20,748 nucleotides of DNA from JAAZMA01 sp036720245 (GCA_036720245.1 DAIMNI010000039.1:1-20748); one strand, 5' to 3'. Shown: positions 1 through 8,327, numbered from the stretch's first letter. Numbers and translations are program-made. The notes: generated from the letters alone by a model not told the origin.

Positions 1-46
1 TTCTACCATCACTAAAATTTGGTACTGCTAAAATATACTGTTTCAT
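1..46 (-). CDS. ftcD: Probable glutamate formimidoyltransferase, N-terminal 15 codons only
   Basis: The window edge cuts this gene after 15 codons. The visible residues are MKQYILAVPNFSDGR. The VPNFS(E/D)GR stretch matches the start of the formiminotransferase N-terminal subdomain in FtcD proteins, which move the formimino group from N-formiminoglutamate to tetrahydrofolate in histidine breakdown. The ATG lies 15 bases after the livF stop with an AGGAGGG ribosome binding site (54-60), so it is very likely the next gene of the liv operon. The identification rests on one short motif. The rest of the protein, including any fused cyclodeaminase domain, lies outside the window. Confidence 0.55.
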   Translation of the reverse strand, partial: MKQYILAVPNFSDGR

Positions 47-61
47 TTAAAAACCCTCCTT

Positions 62-769
62 TTATCCACCTAAATAAGCCTTTCTAACTCTGTCGTCGCC
101 TAATAATTCTTTCCCACTGCCTTCTAATACTATTTCTCCAGTTTCAATTACATAAGCCCAGTGGGCAATTTGTAGTGCTATATTAGCATTTTGTTCTACT
201 AGTAATACTGTTAGATTTCTCTCCTTATTAAGTCTTTCTATAGTTTCAAATATTTCTTGAACTACTATTGGAGCTAAGCCCATGGATGGTTCGTCTAACA
301 TTAATAGTTTAGGCTTGGACATTAATGCCCTACCAATGGCTAACATTTGTTGCTCTCCACCACTTAAGGTGCCTCCCATTTGTTTTTTTCTTTCTTCAAG
401 CCTTGGAAATAATTCATATACATTTTTTAAATCTTTATTAATTTCTTCCTTATCTTTTCGTAGATAAGCGCCCATTAATAGATTTTCTTCCACATCAAGG
501 GCTGTAAATACCCTTCTACCTTCAGGAACATGAACTATACCTAGACCTACAATTTCTTCTGAAGGTAGTTTATTAATATTTTGATTTTGAAATATAACAT
601 TTCCATTTTCCTTTTCAACTATTCCAGAAATTACTTTTAAGATAGTAGTTTTTCCTGCACCATTACTGCCTATTAGACTTACAATCTGTCCTTCATCTAT
701 ATTAAAATTAACACTTTTTAAGGCGTGAATTCCACCATAAAAAATATCTAAATTTTCTACCTTTAGCAT
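62..769 (-). CDS. livF: LivF-type ABC transporter ATPase (branched-chain amino acid type)
   Basis: This is one of the two cytoplasmic ATPases that power a hydrophobic-amino-acid (HAAT) importer. At 235 residues it has the usual LivF length. The Walker A motif GSNGAGKTT is at 34-42, the LivF-typical PEGR is at 82-85, the ABC signature LSGGEQQ is at 135-141, and Walker B LLMLDEP ends at 161. A VEQN H-loop-region variant typical of LivF follows, and the protein ends KAYLGG. The ATG directly abuts the livG stop (TAA then ATG, no gap), so translation is probably coupled, and the ribosome binding site AAAGGAGG lies in the end of livG. The family assignment is secure. The actual substrate cannot be read from the ATPase. 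Confidence 0.95.
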   Translation of the reverse strand: MLKVENLDIFYGGIHALKSVNFNIDEGQIVSLIGSNGAGKTTILKVISGIVEKENGNVIFQNQNINKLPSEEIVGLGIVHVPEGRRVFTALDVEENLLMGAYLRKDKEEINKDLKNVYELFPRLEERKKQMGGTLSGGEQQMLAIGRALMSKPKLLMLDEPSMGLAPIVVQEIFETIERLNKERNLTVLLVEQNANIALQIAHWAYVIETGEIVLEGSGKELLGDDRVRKAYLGG

Positions 770-1534
770 TTAGCCTACCTCCTTTCCTAAGTAGGCGGAT
801 ATTACTTTTTCATTATTTTGAATTTCTTGGGGTTTGCCCTCTGCAATTTTATGACCATAATCTAATACAGAAACTCTATCGGATATACCCATTACTAATT
901 TCATATCGTGTTCAATTAATAAAACTGTATAGCCCTTGTCTCTGATTTTTCTAATTAAATCCTGCATTTCTATTTTTTCCTGAGTATTCATACCTGCTGC
1001 AGGTTCGTCTAGCAATAAAAGTTTAGGTTCAGTGGCCAAAGCCCTGCCTATTTCTATTTTCCTTTGAACTCCATAGGGCAGACTAGTGGCTATTTCATTT
1101 TGATGTTTTTCTAGTTCTAAAAAATTAATTATATTTTGAGTTCTTTCTGTGGCCCTTTCCTGTTCTTTTATAGCTTTTTTAGTTTTAAAAATTACATTAT
1201 AGAGATTAGCCTCTGTTCTAGTATATTGTCCAATTAATATGTTTTCAAATACTGTCATACTACTAAAAAGTCTTATGTTTTGAAATGTCCTAGAAATTCC
1301 CTTTGTTGCAATTTCATGAGGTTTCAAACCATTAATAGCCTCATCTAAAAAAATTACCTCTCCACTAGTAGGTTCATATACTCCTGTGATAATATTAAAA
1401 AAAGTGGTTTTTCCTGCACCATTTGGACCAATTAAGCCTACTATTTCCCCTTCATCAATATGGAAATCTACATCATTTACTGCTGTAAGACCTCCAAAAC
1501 TTTTAGTAATAGCATTAGCTTTCAGAATTTGCAT
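770..1534 (-). CDS. livG: LivG-type ABC transporter ATPase (branched-chain amino acid type)
   Basis: This is the second ATPase of the HAAT importer and pairs with LivF. The 254 residues contain Walker A GPNGAGKTT at 36-44, the Q-loop region ISRTFQNIRLF, a signature of the LivG form (LPYGVQRKIEIGRAL), and Walker B LLLLDEPAAGMN, which is characteristic of LivG. LIEHDM supplies the switch histidine. The start at 1534 lies inside livM and overlaps it by 20 bases, and the stop touches the livF start, so the gene sits in a tightly coupled operon. Nothing essential is missing. Confidence 0.95.
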   Translation of the reverse strand: MQILKANAITKSFGGLTAVNDVDFHIDEGEIVGLIGPNGAGKTTFFNIITGVYEPTSGEVIFLDEAINGLKPHEIATKGISRTFQNIRLFSSMTVFENILIGQYTRTEANLYNVIFKTKKAIKEQERATERTQNIINFLELEKHQNEIATSLPYGVQRKIEIGRALATEPKLLLLDEPAAGMNTQEKIEMQDLIRKIRDKGYTVLLIEHDMKLVMGISDRVSVLDYGHKIAEGKPQEIQNNEKVISAYLGKEVG

Positions 1535-2585
1535 ATTTCTTGTCCCCCTTTAATCTATCCATGTTTATCATTCCACCTGGACGATTAATCATCATGAGTA
1601 TTAGAAGTAGTCCATATATAGCATATCTATAACCAGCTACTCCCCTTAGAGCTTCAGGTAATATAGTTAATAAAATTGCTCCTAAAATTACTCCAGGTAT
1701 ACTTCCAAGTCCACCTAATACTACCATACATAATATGGTTACTGATTCCATATAGGTGAAATTATCAGGATTTACATAGTGGACAAAGGTTGCAAAAAAG
1801 CTTCCTGCCATTCCTGCAATAGCTGCACCTAATACAAAGGCCATTATTTTTAAATAAGTGGAATTAACCCCCATAGCTTCTGCAGCCACCTCATCATCTC
1901 TTACTGCAATAAAACCTTGTCCAAGTCTAGAATTTAGCAATCTATTAGATATAAATACTGTGAAAAATGCTAGTATTAGTATTAAATAATAATATCCAAT
2001 ATTGCTACTAATGGTAAAACCAAATATTTTAGGGGAAGGTATGCCAGGGATTCCTGCAGGTCCTCTAGTTACTTCTGTCCAATTTATTAGTATTAATCTT
2101 AAAATTTCACCAAAACCTATGGTTGCAATGGCCAAATAATCCCCCTTTAGTCTTAAGGTTGGAATTCCAAGTAAAAAGCCAAAGAAACCTGCCACTATGG
2201 CACTAATTAAAAAGGCTATCAAAAATGGGAAATCAAAATTCACCATAAGTAGTGCTGTTACATAAGCACCTATACCATAAAAGGCAGAATGCCCCATAGA
2301 TAATTGGCCTGCAAAGCCTAATACAAAATTTAAACTTAAAGCTAATACTACATATAATAAGGCCATTATACTAGTTCTCAATATATAGGGTTGAGAACTC
2401 ATGAGAAATGGTAAAACCAATAGAATGGCTATAATAATATATAATGTTTTTTTCTTACTTCTTTTATCCATCACTGCCACTTTATCAGTTATTTTATCAA
2501 AACCCTTAGATAGGATTTTTATTACAAAATATAAAATTACTGTTGCAATGGATAAATTGATTAATACCTTAAATAGATTATTCAA
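1515..2585 (-). CDS. livM: LivM-type ABC transporter permease
   Basis: This is one of the two integral-membrane subunits of the HAAT importer (BPD_transp_2 family). Of its 356 residues, roughly the first 60 form an extra N-terminal hydrophobic segment (about 7-25) and a basic loop (KRSKKKTL) before the conserved LivM core. The core is recognised by GFAGQLSMGHSAFYGIGAY and by the late GGLGSIPGVILGAILLT stretch. The start is a TTG at 2585, preceded by AGGAGTG nine bases upstream. No ATG in this frame fits better. The gene lies 14 bases after livH and overlaps livG by 20 bases. Confidence 0.93.
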   Translation of the reverse strand: MNNLFKVLINLSIATVILYFVIKILSKGFDKITDKVAVMDKRSKKKTLYIIIAILLVLPFLMSSQPYILRTSIMALLYVVLALSLNFVLGFAGQLSMGHSAFYGIGAYVTALLMVNFDFPFLIAFLISAIVAGFFGFLLGIPTLRLKGDYLAIATIGFGEILRLILINWTEVTRGPAGIPGIPSPKIFGFTISSNIGYYYLILILAFFTVFISNRLLNSRLGQGFIAVRDDEVAAEAMGVNSTYLKIMAFVLGAAIAGMAGSFFATFVHYVNPDNFTYMESVTILCMVVLGGLGSIPGVILGAILLTILPEALRGVAGYRYAIYGLLLILMMINRPGGMINMDRLKGDKKYANSES

Positions 2586-2599
2586 TTCAATTCACTCCT

Positions 2600-3472
2600 T
2601 TATACTTTCTCTTTTGCCGTATTTCCAAATAAACCTGTGGGCTTAAAAAGAAGTATAACAATTAAAATAACAAAAGCTATGGCATCTCTATAACCCGAGG
2701 ATATATATGCTGCCCCTAGACTTTCAGCAACACCCATTATTAGTCCTCCTAACATAGCTCCAGGTATACTGCCTACACCTCCGATAACAGCAGCAACGAA
2801 AGCCTTAAGTCCTGCTGAGAAACCCATCATAGGATATACAGCCTTATAATACATTGCAACAAGCGTACCAGCAGCTGCACCTAAAGAAGAACCCAGTGCA
2901 AAAGTAAAGAAAATAACTTTCTCTGTATTAATTCCCATTAATTTAGCTGCCACCATATCTTGAGATGCACATCTCATGGCTCTACCAATTTTTGTTCTTT
3001 TTACTATATAACTTAAGATTAGAACTAAAAATATAGATATTCCTAAAATTAAAACCTGTAATTTAGAAAATTTTAGCCCTCCTAAATTATACATTTTATT
3101 TTCAATCATAGTTGGGAACGACTGGGTCTCTGGCCCCCATACTAGCATAGCAAAATTCTCTAAAAATATAGCAGTACCTATTGCACTTAAAAATAAATTT
3201 ATCTTAGGTGCATTAAACACTGGTGTATAAGCCAGCTTTGCTATTAAAATACCTAGCAAAGCTGCAAACACCATAGCTATAATAAAAGAGGGGATTAAAG
3301 GCAATCCAAAATATACTATGGCAGTATACGCAAAGAAGGCTCCCATCATATATATATCCCCATGAGCAAAGTTTATTAGCCTAACAATACCATATACCAT
3401 GGTAAAACCAATGGCTGTTAGCGCATATATACTGCCTAGGGCTATACCATTACTTAGCTGCTCTAAAAACAT
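2600..3472 (-). CDS. livH: LivH-type ABC transporter permease
   Basis: This is the partner membrane subunit of LivM in the HAAT importer. It has 290 residues, the normal length, and is almost wholly hydrophobic. LivH-typical segments are NGIALGSIYALTAIGFTMVY near the N-terminus, INFAHGDIYMMGAF at about 33-46, and the C-terminal cytoplasmic-loop stretch AAVIGGVGSIPGAMLGGLIMG. The ATG at 3472 has AGGTGA a few bases upstream. The gene is second in the operon, 37 bases after livK, with no terminator between them. Confidence 0.95.
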   Translation of the reverse strand: MFLEQLSNGIALGSIYALTAIGFTMVYGIVRLINFAHGDIYMMGAFFAYTAIVYFGLPLIPSFIIAMVFAALLGILIAKLAYTPVFNAPKINLFLSAIGTAIFLENFAMLVWGPETQSFPTMIENKMYNLGGLKFSKLQVLILGISIFLVLILSYIVKRTKIGRAMRCASQDMVAAKLMGINTEKVIFFTFALGSSLGAAAGTLVAMYYKAVYPMMGFSAGLKAFVAAVIGGVGSIPGAMLGGLIMGVAESLGAAYISSGYRDAIAFVILIVILLFKPTGLFGNTAKEKV

Positions 3473-3509
3473 CTTCTCACCTTCCTTTAAAATTTACACC
3501 GCCTAATTA

Positions 3510-4682
3510 CTAATCTATTTGTTCACTAGCTGGAACAATTTTTCCATCTTTAACTGTTAAAACTACAATATTTCTTACTACATCGTGATTTTCGTTAAAG
3601 GATATAGGACCTGCTACACCAGGAAAATCCTCTACCTCGTCTAAATACTTAAGAATAGCTTCCCTACTTTCGCCATTTTTTTCAATTGCTGCAAATATTA
3701 ATTTTGCAGAGTCATATGCTAGTGCAGCATAAGTGTCAGGTTCTTTATTATATTTTGCCCTGAAATTATCTACAAATTCTTTTGTTCCTGGGTACTCAAT
3801 ATCTGGATGGAAAAATCCTGCAAACACAATACCTTCTACAGCATCTCCACCTAATTTTATTAATTCTTCAGAACTAATGCCTTCTGTTCCTAACATTTGA
3901 ACATCTAGACCCATTTCCTTTGATTGTTGTGCAATTAATGCAGTTTCTACATAGTATCCTGCTATAAACATTAAATCAGGATTAGTTCCTTTTATTTTTG
4001 TCAATTGAGGACTGAAATCCTTAGATTGACCCTCAAAATAAGTCTCTGAAGCTACTATTTCTCCACCTAATTCTTCAAAAGCCTTAGCAAAGTCGTTCAT
4101 TAAACCAGTACCAAAGTCATTGGCAGTGTACATAATAGCTGCTTTTCTTTTGCCCATTTTATTATAGGCATATTCTGCTAATTCTTGAGCTTGTACAGTA
4201 TCTGTAAGAGAAATTCTATAAGCTGTTGGAGTAGTCCCATCAGTTAAGGCCTTATTTACTGAGTCTGCTAATAATGGTATACCACTTGCATCATAAATAC
4301 CTCTAGCAGCAAGAGTACAAGAACTGTTCCAATGGCCTATTACTGCCAATACACTATCATCCTGTGCAAATCTTTGTGCCACACTAGGAGCTTCCTTAGG
4401 ATTTCCTGTGTCATCTCCTGTTAATTGTGCAACTTCCTTTCCATTAATTCCACCCTTTTCATTTGTTTCATCAATGGCTAATTGAATTGCTTTTCCCTTC
4501 ATATCACCAAATTGTGCAGAATCCCCTGTCATAGGTCCTGCATGTGCAATAACTATTTTGTCTCCCTTTCCTGCCTTATGATCCTCTCCGCCATTACCAC
4601 TTTCATTTCCACCACAGGCTGTTAAGCTAATGGTTAGTATAATTAATAAGCTAATAATTGATAAAAACTTTTTTCTTTTCAT
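3510..4682 (-). CDS. livK: LivK-type substrate-binding lipoprotein
   Basis: This is the extracellular receptor of the HAAT importer (Peripla_BP_6 type I fold). It has 390 residues and a lipoprotein signal peptide: basic MKRKK, a hydrophobic stretch, then lipobox LTAC with the lipidated cysteine at 23, so it is tethered to the outer face of the membrane. The mature start KIVIAHAGPMTGDSAQFGDMKGKAIQLA is typical LivK/LivJ sequence, as are GIYDASGIPLLAD and the TANDFGTGL segment. It is the first gene of the liv operon, directly behind the predicted sigma-54 promoter. Ligand identity is open; the downstream ftcD-like gene hints at an amino acid related to histidine or glutamate rather than leucine. 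Confidence 0.94.
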   Translation of the reverse strand: MKRKKFLSIISLLIILTISLTACGGNESGNGGEDHKAGKGDKIVIAHAGPMTGDSAQFGDMKGKAIQLAIDETNEKGGINGKEVAQLTGDDTGNPKEAPSVAQRFAQDDSVLAVIGHWNSSCTLAARGIYDASGIPLLADSVNKALTDGTTPTAYRISLTDTVQAQELAEYAYNKMGKRKAAIMYTANDFGTGLMNDFAKAFEELGGEIVASETYFEGQSKDFSPQLTKIKGTNPDLMFIAGYYVETALIAQQSKEMGLDVQMLGTEGISSEELIKLGGDAVEGIVFAGFFHPDIEYPGTKEFVDNFRAKYNKEPDTYAALAYDSAKLIFAAIEKNGESREAILKYLDEVEDFPGVAGPISFNENHDVVRNIVVLTVKDGKIVPASEQID

Positions 4683-4716
4683 AAAAATCCTCCTTTTCTT
4701 GTTTGATTATATATAA

Positions 4717-4732
4717 TGCAATCTTCATGCCA
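4717..4732 (-). promoter_or_regulatory. Sigma-54 (-24/-12) promoter of the liv operon
   Basis: On the minus strand the sequence reads TGGCAT-N5-TTGCA, with the GG and GC dinucleotides exactly ten bases apart, as the sigma-54 consensus TGGCAC-N5-TTGCW requires. The only departure in the core is T for C at the sixth base. Transcription would start about 12 bases past the GC, near 4706, leaving a short leader to the livK ribosome binding site AGGAGGA (4688-4694). No good -35 box accompanies the nearby TATAAT-like string. The neighbouring gene encodes a sigma-54 activator with an intact GAFTGA motif, which strongly supports this reading. Confidence 0.8.
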
Positions 4733-4740
4733 GGCATGTA

Positions 4741-4790
4741 AAAAATAAAAAGGGCTGTAATTTTAGAGTTCCCCTAGAATTACAGCCTTT
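4741..4790 (-). terminator. Intrinsic terminator after the response regulator gene
   Basis: On the minus strand a 14-base stem (GGCTGTAATTCTAG pairing with 4753-4766, one G-U pair) closes a 7-base loop and is followed by CCCTTTTTATTTTTT. It would end the kinase-regulator transcript. It lies between the putative enhancer sites and the sigma-54 promoter, and so insulates livK from read-through. Confidence 0.88.
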
Positions 4791-4804
4791 AAAATTAAAT
4801 TTAG

Positions 4805-4845
4805 AAAATATGCATATTTTTCAGAGTATGAAATATATGCATACT
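4805..4845. promoter_or_regulatory. Paired palindromes, probable enhancer sites for the NtrC-type regulator
   Basis: A perfect 16-base palindrome AAAATATGCATATTTT spans 4805-4820. The same 8-base core TATGCATA recurs at 4836-4843, inside an imperfect inverted repeat with AGTATG arms (4825-4845) that reaches the regulator stop codon. The core centres are 27 bases apart and about 87 and 114 bases upstream of the sigma-54 promoter, within the usual range for activator sites that act by DNA looping. Binding by the adjacent regulator is inferred. Confidence 0.55.
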
Positions 4846-6202
4846 AATCCACATTATACTCATTTAATTTATTATATAAATTCCTTTCGCTAATTCCTAA
4901 AGTTTTAGCAGTTTTCCTTTTGTTATTTTGAAAAAATTCATAGGTTTCTAAAATTACTTTTTTTTCAATATCATCTAATTTTTCTCCAATATATACTGGA
5001 ATTTGGTCTCTTCTACTATTTCCTATATCTATATTATAAAGTAATTCCTTTGGCAAATCTGAAACCCCAATAAATTCATTATTGCTTAGGGCTACTGCCC
5101 TTTGGATAATATTTTTTAACTCTCTAACATTTCCAGGATAATCATAGCTTTCTAAGGCTTCAGCTGCACTTGGCAGAACTCCTTGTATTTCTTTATTAAA
5201 TTCCTTCGAATATTTGTTTAGAAAATGCTGTGTTAAAATGGGAATATCCTCTTTTCTATCTCTTAAGGAAGGGACTTCAATGGTTATTACCTTTAATCTA
5301 AATAGTAAATCTTCTCGAAAATTTCCCTTTTCTACTTCTTCCTCTAAATCTAAATTTGTAGCAGCTAAAAATCTAATATCTAAGGGTATAGGAGTTTCGC
5401 TTCCCAGTGGCATTATCTTTCTTTCTTCTAATACCCTTAGAATTTTTGCCTGCATGCCAATATCCATATCTCCAATTTCATCTAATAATAAGGTTCCCCC
5501 ATTGGCTAATTCAAATTTTCCTTTCATTCTTTGATTTGCACCTGTAAAGGCGCCTTTTTCATAGCCAAAAAGCTCTGATTCCATTAGATTATAGGGTATA
5601 GCGGCACAGTTTACACTAACTAGGGGCATAGACTTTCTTTTACTAGAATAATGTATTGCCTTAGCTATTAATTCCTTCCCAGTGCCACTTTCTCCAGAAA
5701 TTAAAACATTAATATCTAAATCTTTTACCCTATTTATAATATCAAATACATTATTCATGGCCTTACTAGTAGAAATGATTTCATCTAAACTAAATTCTCC
5801 TTGGGTCCTATCTCTTTTTAAATCTTCTATTTCCTCACTTAAATTTTTATAGTCTAATGCTTTTCTCATTAAAATTTTAAGACTATTTATATCAATAGGT
5901 TTGGTTATATAATAATAAGCACCCCTTTGAATAGCCTCTACTGAAGATTCTATGCTACCATAAGCAGTCATAGCAATTACAATAACTCCTGGATAACTCA
6001 TTCTAATCATACCTAAAACTTCTAATCCATTGATTTCCCCTAAATATAAATCTAGTAAAACTATATCTATATTTTTATTTTTAATTATATCCAGTCCCTC
6101 ATGCACATTTGTAGCTATATCTACCTCAAATTCATCCTCCAATGCAAATTTTAATGCAGTTAAAATGCTTGGTTCATCATCTATAATAAGAACCTTATCC
6201 AA
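4844..6202 (-). CDS. NtrC-class sigma-54-dependent response regulator
   Basis: This 452-residue transcription activator has the classic three-part layout. The receiver domain (about 1-120) has acidic residues D8/D9, phospho-acceptor D51, T79 and K101. The AAA+ ATPase domain (about 140-375) has Walker A GESGTGKE at 170-177, the sigma-54-contacting loop GAFTGA at 217-222, Walker B ending in DE at 241-242, and an NPGNVRELKN-like segment (YDYPGNVRELKN). A Fis-type helix-turn-helix is at the C-terminus (KRKTAKTLGISERNLYNKL). It follows the sensor kinase gene by 14 bases and is surely its partner. Its likely target is the sigma-54 promoter just downstream of its own gene. No key residue is missing. 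Confidence 0.95.
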   Translation of the reverse strand: MDKVLIIDDEPSILTALKFALEDEFEVDIATNVHEGLDIIKNKNIDIVLLDLYLGEINGLEVLGMIRMSYPGVIVIAMTAYGSIESSVEAIQRGAYYYITKPIDINSLKILMRKALDYKNLSEEIEDLKRDRTQGEFSLDEIISTSKAMNNVFDIINRVKDLDINVLISGESGTGKELIAKAIHYSSKRKSMPLVSVNCAAIPYNLMESELFGYEKGAFTGANQRMKGKFELANGGTLLLDEIGDMDIGMQAKILRVLEERKIMPLGSETPIPLDIRFLAATNLDLEEEVEKGNFREDLLFRLKVITIEVPSLRDRKEDIPILTQHFLNKYSKEFNKEIQGVLPSAAEALESYDYPGNVRELKNIIQRAVALSNNEFIGVSDLPKELLYNIDIGNSRRDQIPVYIGEKLDDIEKKVILETYEFFQNNKRKTAKTLGISERNLYNKLNEYNVD

Positions 6203-6216
6203 TTTTATCCCTCCAA

Positions 6217-8157
6217 TTATAGGTTAGGTAAAGATACTACCACTTTAGTTCCCTTGTTTTCTTCACTTTCTACAAAAATACCCCCCTTATTTTCTTCTAC
6301 TAATTTAGATGTAACAGCTAGACCAATTCCCGTTCCTTGAGGTTTTAGGGTGAAAAATGGCTGGAATATTTTATCTTTATAAGAATCATCTATTCCACAA
6401 CCATTATCTATTATTTCAATAATTCCTAAATTTCCTTCAGCATAAATATTTATATAAATTACTCCATTATTACTAATTGCCTCAATACTATTTAATATAA
6501 TATTTACAAGTACCTGCTTAATTTGATTTTTATCTGCAAACACATTTGTACTTTCTATATCCTTTACAATCTTTATATTTTCCCTTCTAAACTGATTAGA
6601 AAATAAAATTAGTACTTCCTCTAAGGCTTCTTCCAAAAAGAATATCTCAGGCTTTCCAGAAATAGGTCTAGTGTAATCAATTAATTGAGTTATTAGTTCA
6701 TTCATTCTATTAATTTCTTTTTTTGAAATATTGACTAGTTCTTCCCTAAACTTTTCATCATCTATTTTACTAGGTATTAAATCTATAAAAGTATTAATAG
6801 ATGTTAGAGGGTTCCGTATTTCATGGGCAATTCCTGCAGATAATTCTCCTAGGGCCTGCATTTTATCATTATAATTTGCCATATCCTGATATTTCTTTAT
6901 GTCTGTAAAATCGTTTAACAACAGTATAACTCCCTCGTTTAAATCTCCTATGGGTATAAAACTATAATTTAAATATAGTTTATTATTATTTATTAAGAAA
7001 CTTTGGGTATTGGTTATTACTTCTCCCTTTGTGGCAGATTCATATCCATTAAAGCCATATTTCTCATCTAGTTTCATAGTATTCCAATTATCCTCTAAAC
7101 ATAGTTTTTTGTCCAGTATTTCTCCTGCAGCCTTATTGTATTCAATAATACTATGTTCATCATCAAAAACTATAATACCACTTAATATGCTTTCTAGAAT
7201 TTTCCCCCTTAATTTATTGCTTTTTTCAAATTTGCGGGTTTGAGCTATAAGTTCTTCATTTAAATTTTCTAATTCTTCAGTTCTATTGTCAACCTCTAAT
7301 TTTAATTTTTTATTCCAATATAAATTTACAATGGCTATGGTAGATATGATAAATAGCAGTAATGAAGAAGCATATAATAACTTTTTAAATCGTAGACTTT
7401 TATCTATAAAAGTTTCACCAAACCATTTTTTATATATTTTATCATAATTGCCATTTTTCTTAATCCCGTCTAAACCCTGATTTATTATGTCTAAAACTTC
7501 TTTATTCCCTTTCTGAACACTAGTACAGTATTCAGTAATATGCATAGGTTCCCCTACTATTTTTACTTTATCAAAATTACCTTCTTTTTGAAGATAATAA
7601 ATACCTGTCAATCTATTGCCTACAAAGGCATCTACTTTTCCTTGTAATAATAAGTCTATTGCCTCTTCTTGATTGATTTCTATGGATCTCTCTATGCCCT
7701 CAATATTTCCCCCCAATTCATAACTTATATCACCTAATTGAAAGGAAGCCTTTCTCCCAGCTAAATCTTCTAAAGTAGAAATATAATTTGTTTCCTTTAA
7801 TACAAATATAGCTTGAGAATTTGTAACTAATGGAAGAGAAAAATCAAATTTTTCTTCTCTTAAAGCACTTCTTGTCATTCCTTGAACCGCATCTACTTCT
7901 CCACTTTCTAAGGCATCCATTGCTTCCTGCCATCCCATAGGTACTAATTCTATTTCTATTCCCAATTCTATAGCTATGGCACGCATCATATCCACATTAA
8001 AACCTCTATAATTTCCATCTTCATCTACAAATTCGTAAGGAGGATAATTATTGTCTCCTGCAATTTTTAAAACCTTTTTTTCCGAGGCATAAACTGGCAA
8101 TGTTTGAACAAGTATTAAAAATAAAATCAAGAGTAAAGATAATGCCTTTGCTTTCAA
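6217..8157 (-). CDS. Sensor histidine kinase with extracellular amino-acid-binding (SBP_bac_3) domain
   Basis: This 646-residue membrane sensor has a signal peptide (about 1-24) and a solute-binding family 3 domain (about 28-250, starting KVLKIAGDNNYPPYEFVDED), as in polar-amino-acid binding proteins. One transmembrane helix (about 258-280) follows, then a coiled segment, a PAS domain (about 317-430), a HisKA domain with phospho-acceptor His445 in AHEIRNPL, and a HATPase domain with N-box NIILNSIEAI, G1 DNGCGI and G2 GTGIGLAV. The ligand is bound directly outside the cell, and the signal passes to the regulator encoded next. The start is TTG at 8157 with AGGTGA upstream. An ATG start is absent, and the signal peptide supports the TTG. 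Ligand identity is not readable. Confidence 0.94.
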   Translation of the reverse strand: MKAKALSLLLILFLILVQTLPVYASEKKVLKIAGDNNYPPYEFVDEDGNYRGFNVDMMRAIAIELGIEIELVPMGWQEAMDALESGEVDAVQGMTRSALREEKFDFSLPLVTNSQAIFVLKETNYISTLEDLAGRKASFQLGDISYELGGNIEGIERSIEINQEEAIDLLLQGKVDAFVGNRLTGIYYLQKEGNFDKVKIVGEPMHITEYCTSVQKGNKEVLDIINQGLDGIKKNGNYDKIYKKWFGETFIDKSLRFKKLLYASSLLLFIISTIAIVNLYWNKKLKLEVDNRTEELENLNEELIAQTRKFEKSNKLRGKILESILSGIIVFDDEHSIIEYNKAAGEILDKKLCLEDNWNTMKLDEKYGFNGYESATKGEVITNTQSFLINNNKLYLNYSFIPIGDLNEGVILLLNDFTDIKKYQDMANYNDKMQALGELSAGIAHEIRNPLTSINTFIDLIPSKIDDEKFREELVNISKKEINRMNELITQLIDYTRPISGKPEIFFLEEALEEVLILFSNQFRRENIKIVKDIESTNVFADKNQIKQVLVNIILNSIEAISNNGVIYINIYAEGNLGIIEIIDNGCGIDDSYKDKIFQPFFTLKPQGTGIGLAVTSKLVEENKGGIFVESEENKGTKVVVSLPNL

Positions 8158-8254
8158 CTAAATCACCTGCCCTCTTAAATTATATATATCTATCTACTGT
8201 ATTACTGTACTCCTTTTTTATTCCTCCTGAACATTTATTATTCTAATAGTTAAA

Positions 8255-8262
8255 ATTATATC
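8255..8262 (-). promoter_or_regulatory. Candidate extended -10 promoter for the kinase-regulator operon
   Basis: The minus strand reads TGATATAAT, an extended -10 element (TGnTATAAT), about 100 bases before the kinase start. No convincing -35 hexamer is present, which extended -10 promoters can tolerate. The leader between it and the gene also has an AGGAGG (near 8223-8228) with no usable start after it, and a TACAGTA direct repeat. Confidence 0.4.
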
Positions 8263-8283
8263 ACAAAGCTTATTAGATAAAAA

Positions 8284-8323
8284 CCCTCATCTGCTTTGGA
8301 TAATAATCCTTAGCAGATGAGGG
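8284..8323. terminator. Terminator after the small unknown gene, possibly bidirectional
   Basis: The stem CCCTCATCTGCT pairs with AGCAGATGAGGG, and an inner GGAT/ATCC stem is separated by a 2-base internal loop. The minus-strand reading is followed by TTTTTATC. On the plus strand it is followed by TTTTTTATTTTTT, so it could work both ways. It begins 4 bases after the stop codon of the upstream gene. Confidence 0.85.
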
Positions 8324-8327
8324 TTTT

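Noticed and set aside
4711..4716. TATAAT-like string before livK as a sigma-A -10 box
   Set aside because: No acceptable -35 box lies at 16-18 bases. The -24/-12 match is far better and fits the neighbouring activator.
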